The translations under genes were made by a program, and so were the position numbers. The notes beneath the pieces were generated by a model, which made no database searches, had not been told where the DNA came from, and saw nothing but the letters and a program-made list of their open reading frames with translations. Shown one piece after another: positions 1-6,096 of a stretch of DNA of 18,793 nucleotides. Source of the DNA: CAZLLE01 sp964560425 (GTDB lineage: Bacteria > Campylobacterota > Campylobacteria > Campylobacterales > QNZT01); contig CAZLLE010000021.1 of assembly GCA_964560425.1 (NCBI GenBank), positions 1-18,793 on the forward strand. Reading direction: 5' to 3'. Each line of letters begins with the position of its first letter. The first letter of the stretch is position 1.

Positions 1-117
1 AAGCCAAATGGATCTGGAAAAATAGGCTCATGGCAAAAAGATAAAATTTTTGGAACATATTTGCATACTATGTTTAGATCTAATACAAGTATAATCAAAG
101 AGTATTTTATCAGTTGA
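1..117 (+). CDS. C-terminal fragment of cobyric acid synthase-like glutamine amidotransferase (CobQ/CbiP)
   Basis: The first 38 codons in frame 1 form an open frame that ends at TGA 115-117; the 5' part lies outside the window. The visible peptide contains IFGTYLHTMFRSN, which resembles the GTYLHGxF segment near the end of class I glutamine amidotransferase domains in cobyric acid synthase. The His in YLH would be the catalytic-triad His. The family amidates side chains of adenosylcobyrinic a,c-diamide late in cobalamin synthesis. CbiC and CbiD genes 3 kb downstream on the same strand support a cobalamin context. CobB/CbiA-type synthases end with a related motif, so the exact paralogue is uncertain. 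Confidence 0.62.
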   Translation, partial: KPNGSGKIGSWQKDKIFGTYLHTMFRSNTSIIKEYFIS

Positions 118-278
118 GTATATATCACTCCAAATACCCATAGATTGGTTCCAATTAACAAATCTCTTGCCCCCATGATAAAATCATCTTTTTCAAAACA
201 CATTGGAGCTGAACCATCACAACAACAACCACTTTGATTTTTATTTTTAATTATTTACAACAAAAAATTATACAAAAG
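118..278. other. Intergenic stretch with a possible decayed or unusual Cys-rich minus-strand frame
   Basis: No gene with a standard start is visible on the plus strand here. On the minus strand, a frame from about position 250 leftwards encodes SGCCCDGSAPMCFEKDD followed by FIMGARDLLIGTN, which looks more protein-like than random AT-rich DNA. It has no ATG/GTG/TTG before the Cys cluster (an in-frame ATT lies near 250). It also stays open into the antisense of the cobQ-like tail instead of stopping near 115. It may be a gene remnant, a small protein with a rare start, or chance. I see nothing else in this stretch. Confidence 0.25.
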
Positions 279-300
279 GAAAATAGCATGAAAATAGCAT
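279..300 (+). repeat. Perfect tandem 11-bp direct repeat upstream of the sensor-kinase promoter
   Basis: GAAAATAGCAT occurs twice head-to-tail at 279-289 and 290-300, followed by a partial third copy, AGCAT, at 301-305. The 11-bp period is about one helical turn, and the array sits directly upstream of the TATAAT box at 310-315. Tandem direct repeats of 10-11 bp are the usual binding pattern for dimers of OmpR/PhoB-type regulators, and such a regulator is encoded in this operon. Autoregulation is therefore a reasonable inference. Confidence 0.6.
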
Positions 301-309
301 AGCATTTGT

Positions 310-315
310 TATAAT
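310..315 (+). promoter_or_regulatory. -10 box (TATAAT) for the FIST kinase/response regulator operon
   Basis: A perfect TATAAT lies 33 bp before the ATG at 349, leaving room for a leader of about 27 nt. No good -35 hexamer lies 17 bp upstream; that position is occupied by the tandem 11-bp repeat. This fits either the weak -35 use typical of Campylobacterota or activator dependence. Confidence 0.6.
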
Positions 316-348
316 AAAAAATTCAAAGTATTTAAAAAGAGTAAATTT

Positions 349-2220
349 ATGACAACTAACATATATAAATTAAATGATAATTCTCTTGAAAAGATTATAG
401 ATTTTAATTTTTATAAAAATCAAAAAAATATTCTTGTACAAATATTTTATGGTAAACATAGGATATCTATAAAAGATATATTGGATAATTTTGCTACTAA
501 ACTTCCACAAGCAAAATGTATAGCAACCACGACTGATGGGGAGATAAATAATCAAAAAATATCTGTTGAGAAATGTATTATTTCTATATCTATTTTCGAT
601 AATACAACTATAAAAAGTGCCTATTCAAATATAGGTAATAGCTTTTCTGATGGAATAGAATTAGCAAAAAAACTCCTAACAGACAAATCCAAACTTTTTA
701 TACTTTTTACAGATGGAACAACATCAAATGGTGAAGAGTTTTTAAAGGGTATAGAGTCAATAGCACCACATATTACTATTGCTGGAGGTATGGCTGGGGA
801 TAATGGTCGTTTTGTACAGACTTATATTGCTCAGGGGACAAATATCTTACAAAAAGGAGCTGTAGGAGTATCTTTAAATTCAGATATATTATATGTCAAA
901 AATGATTTTAGTTTCAACTGGCAACCAATTGGAGTAGAACATACAATAGGAGAAGTGCAAAGTAATAGAGTTTATACTATAGATGACATGAGTGCCGTTG
1001 ATTTTTACGCAAAATATTTAGGTTCTGAAGTAGCCGAACAGCTACCAGCTACAGGAATTGAATTTCCTCTTATTATAGAGAAGAAGGGATATAAAATAGC
1101 ACGAGCTGTTATAGCTAAAAATAGTGATAATTCACTTATTTTTGCTGGAAACTTATCAAAAGGAGACAAAGTAAAACTTGGTTTTGGAAATGGTGAGCTT
1201 ATTATGAAAGAATCTTTAAACTCTTTGGAAAATATATATAAATATTCAGTAGAAACTTTTTTTATCTATTCATGCATGGCAAGACGACGCTATATGCCAA
1301 GATTTATTGAAATGGAGATTAAACCATTTGCTTTAAACGCACCAACAAGCGGTTTTTTTACCTATGGAGAATTTTTTCACCAAAATAAGGTAAATGAGTT
1401 ACTAAATCAATCTCTAACTGTAATAGCACTTTCAGAATCAAAACAACAAAAAGAGTCAATAGATCTAAAACCAAAACTCTCAAAAGAACATAGTGATTAT
1501 GCAACTACCATTGGAGCATTAACCCATCTTATCAACAAATCTACACAAGATTATGCACAAGAGGCTAAAAAAGTTCAAAACCTACTTGAATCACAAAAAC
1601 TATTTATAAGACATGCTATACATGAGATAAATACACCAATCTCTGTCATCTTAAGTAATATAGAACTTTATGAGATGCAATACGGCAAAAATCAATATCT
1701 ATCAAATATAGAAGCTGCAACCAAAAACCTTTTTAATATCTCTGATGATCTTAGTTATCTTATGAAAAAAGATCAAATGAAAGAGCATAAACAACATATA
1801 AATTTAACTAATTTTATCAAAGCTAGAGTAGAATTTTTCAATACCCTAGCAATCCAATCTAACCTATATTTTATATTTGAGAATAAAAATGATAAATTAA
1901 CTATAGAGATAAATGAGACAAAACTACAAAGAATCATAGACAACAACCTAACAAATGCTATAAAATATACAAATGAAAATGAACCAATTAAAATAATTTT
2001 AAATAATTTTATTTTTACAATTTCAAGTAAATCAATACATATACAACAACCAAAAAAAGTTTTTGAAGCTTATTATCGTGAAGTAGAAACACAATTAGGG
2101 CTGGGATTGGGGCTTAGTTTAGTAAAACAAATATGTAAAGAAGAGGGTATTAAAATAGAGTTAAAATCAGATGAAAACTCAACAAATTTTAGTTATGATT
2201 TTAAAGAGGTTTCTATATGA
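349..2220 (+). CDS. FIST-domain sensor histidine kinase
   Basis: A 623-residue protein with no signal peptide or membrane segment. Residues about 25-370 match the FIST N and FIST C sensory domains (FTDGTTSNGEE and IAGGMAGDNG are visible), a module proposed to bind small ligands such as amino acids. A coiled-coil-like linker precedes a HisKA-like segment with the H-box HEINTP, making His425 the likely phosphorylation site. The N-box is NNLTNAIKY (533-540) and the G2-like box is GLGLGL (584-589). The G1 box is degenerate: ISSKSIHI (558-565) replaces the usual DxGxGI, so the ATP-lid is short and divergent. The ATG has a weak AAAGAG site upstream. The stop overlaps the start of the response regulator (ATGA), so the pair is probably co-translated. 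Confidence 0.9.
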   Translation: MTTNIYKLNDNSLEKIIDFNFYKNQKNILVQIFYGKHRISIKDILDNFATKLPQAKCIATTTDGEINNQKISVEKCIISISIFDNTTIKSAYSNIGNSFSDGIELAKKLLTDKSKLFILFTDGTTSNGEEFLKGIESIAPHITIAGGMAGDNGRFVQTYIAQGTNILQKGAVGVSLNSDILYVKNDFSFNWQPIGVEHTIGEVQSNRVYTIDDMSAVDFYAKYLGSEVAEQLPATGIEFPLIIEKKGYKIARAVIAKNSDNSLIFAGNLSKGDKVKLGFGNGELIMKESLNSLENIYKYSVETFFIYSCMARRRYMPRFIEMEIKPFALNAPTSGFFTYGEFFHQNKVNELLNQSLTVIALSESKQQKESIDLKPKLSKEHSDYATTIGALTHLINKSTQDYAQEAKKVQNLLESQKLFIRHAIHEINTPISVILSNIELYEMQYGKNQYLSNIEAATKNLFNISDDLSYLMKKDQMKEHKQHINLTNFIKARVEFFNTLAIQSNLYFIFENKNDKLTIEINETKLQRIIDNNLTNAIKYTNENEPIKIILNNFIFTISSKSIHIQQPKKVFEAYYREVETQLGLGLGLSLVKQICKEEGIKIELKSDENSTNFSYDFKEVSI

Positions 2221-2873
2221 AAATTTTACTATTAGAAGATGATCATTTACTAAATAGTGCCATCACAAAGTATTTAATCACAATGGGTCATGCAATAAAA
2301 AATTTTAGAAATGGGGAAATTGCACTAGAAGAGTTAAAAGTCAACTCTTTTGACCTACTAATATTAGATATAAATGTCCCTGGACTTGATGGATTTGCAC
2401 TACTTGAATCTCTGCATAACTTAAAAATTCAAATACCAACTATTTATATAAGTGCTTTGGCAGATATAGAGGATATATCTCGTGCATTTGATTTAGGCTG
2501 TCATGATTACTTAAAAAAACCTTTTCATTTAAAAGAGTTGACTTTGAGAATTGATAAAATACTTCAATCGAACTATATACCACATCAACATCTAAGACTC
2601 TCTAAAAACTATAGCTTTTATTTAGAAAACATGACTCTTCGTTTTAATAATGAAGTCCAAATCCTTTCAAAAAGACAATTGCAAATTATCAAACTTTTAG
2701 CACAAAATAGAAGTAGAGTTGTGAGCTATGAGATGTTTATAGAGTATATTTGGTTTGATTTTGATATAGATACTCCAACGATAAGAGCAGAGATGAATAG
2801 ACTCAAAAAAGTGCTTAAAGAGGACTTTATAGTAAATATTAGAGGCATTGGCTATATGATAAAACGCCCCTAA
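2217..2873 (+). CDS. OmpR/PhoB-family response regulator
   Basis: A 218-residue DNA-binding regulator. The N-terminal receiver domain has the acidic pair D8/D9, phospho-acceptor Asp51 in LLILDINVPG, Ser79 as the switch residue and Lys101 in KKPF. The C-terminal winged helix (about 125-218) has the OmpR-type LSKRQLQIIKLL start and the RGIGYMI wing. The start codon overlaps the kinase stop by four bases (ATGA), with AGAGG upstream, so it is the obvious partner of the FIST kinase. The target genes are unknown. The tandem repeat at 279-300 before the operon promoter is a candidate site for self-control, and the flanking cobalamin genes are possible but unproven targets. Confidence 0.93.
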   Translation: MKILLLEDDHLLNSAITKYLITMGHAIKNFRNGEIALEELKVNSFDLLILDINVPGLDGFALLESLHNLKIQIPTIYISALADIEDISRAFDLGCHDYLKKPFHLKELTLRIDKILQSNYIPHQHLRLSKNYSFYLENMTLRFNNEVQILSKRQLQIIKLLAQNRSRVVSYEMFIEYIWFDFDIDTPTIRAEMNRLKKVLKEDFIVNIRGIGYMIKRP

Positions 2874-2952
2874 TTTAATATAAGAAAATTCAAATTAGAT
2901 TAGGATATCATAATAGATTTCTTGCATAAGAATAACATACTAAAGGAATATT

Positions 2953-3663
2953 TTGGAATTTAAAATAGAAGAACCACCAATAAATATAGGTGCCGATATA
3001 TCTGTAAAATCATTTGAGATGATAGAAGAAGAGCTAAAAAACTACCCAAAAGCAGAAGAGTTTAATAAAGAAGAGTTAGCAATAATTAGCCGTCTTATTC
3101 ATACTACTACATGTTTTGAGGAGGTATTGGAAAATATATATTTTAGTTCAAATGCTATATCAAAAATTCAATCATTACTAGAAAAGAGAGCCAAAATAAT
3201 TGTAGATGTAAATATGATCAAGGTAGGTCTTAGTCAATTTTATCTTGATATGTACTCAAATGAAGTGGTATGTTATATTAATGAGCCATTTACCTATGAG
3301 GAAGCCAAAAAAAACTCAACTACAAGAAGCTATGCGGCAGTAGTAGAGGCAATCAAAAGACATAAAGACTCACCAATGATTTTGGCATGTGGAAATGCCC
3401 CGACATTTATATACGCAGCAATCAATACACTTATCAAAGAGGGAGTTGATCTAAATAATGTAGCTCTTCTTCTATATCCCGTAGGATTTGTAAATGTAGT
3501 AGAGAGCAAAGCTTATGGCAAAAAATTTCTAGAACACTTTGGAGTAGCAGGAGTAATCATGGAAGGAAGATTTGGAAGTTCCACTATGACAGTAGCAACT
3601 CTTCATGCGATTTATAGACTTATAAAGGATTATGATGGCACACAAAAATATAATGGGAAGTGA
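2953..3663 (+). CDS. cbiC: Precorrin-8X / cobalt-precorrin-8 methylmutase
   Basis: A 236-residue cytoplasmic enzyme that moves the C-11 methyl group to C-12 of (cobalt-)precorrin-8 to give (cobyr)hydrogenobyrinate. Family features visible are RLIHTTT, with His50 as the likely catalytic His, IIVDVNMIKVGL, the GNAPTFIYAAI loop and YPVGFVNVVESK. The length is slightly above the usual 210 or so because of an N-terminal extension. The start is TTG at 2953, with AAGG six bases upstream; no better start lies nearby. The end overlaps the ferredoxin gene by about 29 bases, which suggests translational coupling. With cbiD just downstream and a CobQ-like gene upstream, this is part of a cobalamin cluster, most likely of the anaerobic (early cobalt) type. 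Confidence 0.9.
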   Translation: MEFKIEEPPINIGADISVKSFEMIEEELKNYPKAEEFNKEELAIISRLIHTTTCFEEVLENIYFSSNAISKIQSLLEKRAKIIVDVNMIKVGLSQFYLDMYSNEVVCYINEPFTYEEAKKNSTTRSYAAVVEAIKRHKDSPMILACGNAPTFIYAAINTLIKEGVDLNNVALLLYPVGFVNVVESKAYGKKFLEHFGVAGVIMEGRFGSSTMTVATLHAIYRLIKDYDGTQKYNGK

Positions 3664-4063
3664 AGTAGCTGAAGGTTTTGCTTGTAAACCTCTCAAACTT
3701 GATCCTAAAAAACCAATAATGCACTTTAAAACTCAAATATTTTTATGTGATGATGAGAGATGCGGAAGTGCTGGAGAGAAAAATTTAGCAAAAAAACTTA
3801 GAGATTTGACAAAAGAGATGAACATAGATAAAGGAGAAAATAGAATCAAAATCAGTCGAAACTTTTGTCAAGGGGCTTGTAGATATAGAAAAGTAGCTCA
3901 AATTGTAGAGAATACCTCATCAAATGGATATGCAAAAAATAATAATATTTTTCTGCCATATACTCATAAATATTCTATGAACGATTGGGAAAATCTATTT
4001 ATAAAACTTACAAACAATCAGAGTTTAGAAGATTTTAAACAGATAGAGATGAAGATATTTTAA
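3635..4063 (+). CDS. Thioredoxin-like [2Fe-2S] ferredoxin-domain protein of the cobalamin cluster
   Basis: About 142 residues. Four cysteines are arranged as C-x4-C (CDDERC, near residue 38) and C-x3-C (CQGAC, near residue 85). This is the pattern of thioredoxin-like [2Fe-2S] ferredoxins and NuoE-type domains, and the CxxxxC loop follows a beta strand (TQIFLC) as expected. The ATG at 3635 is preferred because AAGGA ends five bases before it; ATGs at 3632 and 3653 are alternatives. It overlaps cbiC and ends against cbiD, so it probably supplies electrons to a corrin-ring step or to cobalt reduction; that role is inferred. The stop TAA (4061-4063) falls in a TTTTAAAAA tract. One extra T there would read straight through into the CbiD frame and make one fused protein of about 472 residues. 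Confidence 0.8.
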   Translation: MAHKNIMGSEVAEGFACKPLKLDPKKPIMHFKTQIFLCDDERCGSAGEKNLAKKLRDLTKEMNIDKGENRIKISRNFCQGACRYRKVAQIVENTSSNGYAKNNNIFLPYTHKYSMNDWENLFIKLTNNQSLEDFKQIEMKIF

Positions 4064-5049
4064 AAAGAGGATATACGACGGGTGTTCATGCTTCATTTGC
4101 ATTTTATAGGGCATTAGAAGCTTTTTTATATACAAAAAAAACAGCTATATCAATCACAAATAAAATGGATAATGATGACCTTGATATCACAAAAGGGTGT
4201 GAAATTAGTGTAACAATTAGCTCAAATATATCTGATCTAAAACTAAATCCAACCTCTCATAATCCCCAAATATTCCACTACCAAACAAATCAAATCAAAA
4301 TTTTTGCAGGAGAGGGGGTAGGAGTAATCACCAAAAAAGGTCTCAAAATCCCTCCAAATCTTCCAGCGATAAATCCAACCCCACTCCAAGCAATAGAAAA
4401 CATATTTCAAAAATTAACAAAAAAGCATCAAAACCTAAAGATAATATGCACTATAAGTGTAAAAAATGGTCAAACAATAGCCTTCAAAACAGCAAATGAA
4501 AAAGTAGGCGTAATAGGAGGAATATCTATATTAGGGACAACAGGTTTTGTAAAACCAATCTCAAATAGTGCATATTTGGACTCAATAAAAACTGAAATAG
4601 AGTTTGCCAAAGCAAATGGATATGATCAGATAGTTTTAACATTGGGAAATAGTTCATTTATTCATGCAAAAAAATTATATAATCAAAGCTCAATAGTAGA
4701 GATTGGAAATTTTATTTATGAGGCAATAGAGATAGCATCAAATGCTGGATTTAAAAAAGCTATTTTTATTTGTGGAATAGGAAAATTGGTAAAAGTTTCA
4801 CAAGGAGCCAAAAACACCCATAATCGTTTTGGCTCTATTAATTTTGAAGCTTTAAAAAAATATATTCATGAAGAGTTTAATATCCAAATTGACCTAGATA
4901 GAATAAAAACAGTCAAAGGAGTTGTAGAGTATTTAGATTCTATAGATCTCAAATATCCACAAATTTTTCATAATAAAATTAAAAATGATGCAATCTATAT
5001 ATTTAGAGAATGGAATAAGAAAATTAATGTAAAAATTATCCAAATTTAA
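4057..5049 (+). CDS. cbiD: Cobalt-precorrin-5B (C1)-methyltransferase, non-standard start
   Basis: CbiD methylates C-1 during ring contraction in anaerobic cobalamin synthesis. Recognised by the N-terminal motif LKRGYTTGVHASFAF, DLDITKGCEISVTIS, GGISILGTTGFVKPIS and GIGKLVKVSQGAKNTHNRFG. The frame is open from 4039, after an in-frame TAA at 4036-4038, but contains no ATG, GTG or TTG before ATG 4165. Starting at 4165 would delete the conserved RGYTTG region (36 residues). ATT at 4057 would give MLKRGYTTG, a good family N-terminus, so I place the start there. Rare AUU starts are known, for example in infC. The alternative is a one-base deletion in the T4 run at 4058-4061 that splits a natural ferredoxin-CbiD fusion. 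The resulting protein is about 330 residues. Identity is sure; the start is not. Confidence 0.85.
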   Translation: MLKRGYTTGVHASFAFYRALEAFLYTKKTAISITNKMDNDDLDITKGCEISVTISSNISDLKLNPTSHNPQIFHYQTNQIKIFAGEGVGVITKKGLKIPPNLPAINPTPLQAIENIFQKLTKKHQNLKIICTISVKNGQTIAFKTANEKVGVIGGISILGTTGFVKPISNSAYLDSIKTEIEFAKANGYDQIVLTLGNSSFIHAKKLYNQSSIVEIGNFIYEAIEIASNAGFKKAIFICGIGKLVKVSQGAKNTHNRFGSINFEALKKYIHEEFNIQIDLDRIKTVKGVVEYLDSIDLKYPQIFHNKIKNDAIYIFREWNKKINVKIIQI

Positions 5050-5099
5050 TAATTAAATTTTTGATACCATGTATAAATAGTTTACAAAAAGGTTCTCTT

Positions 5100-6047
5100 G
5101 TGAAAAAAAATTTTATACTTTTAATAATTCTATCTACAACACTTTTTGCAGATTTTAATATTACAGACTTTGATGACACAACAAATATAATAAAAAAGGA
5201 GAGTAAAAATTTTAGAAAACTTACCACAAAAAAATATCACCGTTTTCTAAACATGGTAGACTCATATTTTGCTAATTCCAATGATATTAATAGAAGTAGC
5301 TATAGAGAAATAAGAAAAAACCGACTTGAAATAATACTTTCCCTAAAAGATAGCTCAAAATTAAACTTACATCTAAGGGGTAAAATCGTACTGCCACAAC
5401 TAAAAAATAGAGCAGAACTTACTTTTAGTCAAAATGATGATCAAGAGATAGATAATCAAAGTACAACAAATGAAAATGATGATGTAATCAGTGATTCAAA
5501 GCTTCATGTAGGACTGAAATATTATCTTTATAGAGAGAAAAAAAGCACAGCCTATGCAAAACTAAGCCTAAAAGTTAGATCACCTTTTGGTCCATATATC
5601 AAATTTGGAGTAGATAAAAGTTATATGAATAATAATTTTCTTGAGACCAAATTTAGAAATGCACTATACTATTATATAAATGGAAATGATCTCTCAGCCT
5701 CAACATCTATATCTTTTTTTAAGCCTATAACGGATAATTATTGGATAGGAGAGGGAAACAAGCTATACTGGAAAGGTGAAAGAAGTTTATATCTAAAAAA
5801 TAGTTTAATTCTATACCAAATATTTGATCTAAACAATAGAATATCTTACAAAACAGAATATACAACATCTTATGACAATATAGACAAATTTAATCATGAT
5901 AACTTCAGCCTAAGTGCTGGCTATTTTCACAGATTCGATAGATGGTTTTTTATAGAAGTAGCTCCAAAGTTTAGAAAAAAGAGAGATAACCACTATAAAA
6001 ATGAAAAACTCATAACTCTAAACTTTGGCATGCTTTTAGGAAACTGA
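5100..6047 (+). CDS. Exported hypothetical protein, probable outer-membrane beta-barrel
   Basis: A 315-residue protein that I do not recognise as a named family. GTG 5100 is preferred to the upstream TTG at 5061, because AAAAAGG precedes it by seven bases and it then begins KKNFILLIILSTTLFAD, a clear signal peptide with cleavage near FA/D. The mature part has many alternating amphipathic stretches rich in Tyr, Ser and Asn, such as YAKLSLKVRSPFGPYIKFGV, DLSASTSISFF and NFSLSAGYFHRF. A late WFFIEVAPKFRKKR segment and the C-terminal strand LITLNFGMLLGN follow. This is the texture of a small barrel facing the outer membrane, but the last residue is Asn, not the usual Phe/Trp. It lies 50 bases after cbiD and may be co-transcribed. 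Function unknown. Confidence 0.7.
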   Translation: MKKNFILLIILSTTLFADFNITDFDDTTNIIKKESKNFRKLTTKKYHRFLNMVDSYFANSNDINRSSYREIRKNRLEIILSLKDSSKLNLHLRGKIVLPQLKNRAELTFSQNDDQEIDNQSTTNENDDVISDSKLHVGLKYYLYREKKSTAYAKLSLKVRSPFGPYIKFGVDKSYMNNNFLETKFRNALYYYINGNDLSASTSISFFKPITDNYWIGEGNKLYWKGERSLYLKNSLILYQIFDLNNRISYKTEYTTSYDNIDKFNHDNFSLSAGYFHRFDRWFFIEVAPKFRKKRDNHYKNEKLITLNFGMLLGN

Positions 6048-6051
6048 TACT

Positions 6052-6075
6052 CCACCCCATAAATGAGGTGGTTTT
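6052..6075 (+). terminator. Possible intrinsic terminator between convergent genes
   Basis: CCACC at 6052-6056 pairs with GGTGG at 6067-6071 around a 10-base loop, in which CAT/ATG could extend the stem. TTTT follows on the plus strand. It lies just after the stop of the barrel-like gene (6047) and before the end of the minus-strand operon (6097), so it would stop plus-strand transcription. The stem is short and the T run is only four long. Confidence 0.5.
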
Positions 6076-6096
6076 ACGCTATAAAGTGATAAAAAA

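Noticed and set aside
4049..4075. Programmed -1 frameshift from the ferredoxin into cbiD
   Set aside because: ATATTTTAA is not a good slippery heptamer: a -1 shift turns TTT into ATT with a mismatch, and I see no stem directly after it. A T4/A5 run is also short for polymerase slippage. A rare start or a one-base indel is simpler.
4165..5049. cbiD starting at ATG 4165
   Set aside because: It would drop the conserved RGYTTG region of CbiD that is encoded in the same open frame just upstream, and there is no ribosome site before this ATG.
5061..5099. TTG 5061 as the start of the barrel-like protein
   Set aside because: It would put 13 polar residues before the signal peptide. GTG 5100 has a good ribosome site and begins with the signal peptide.
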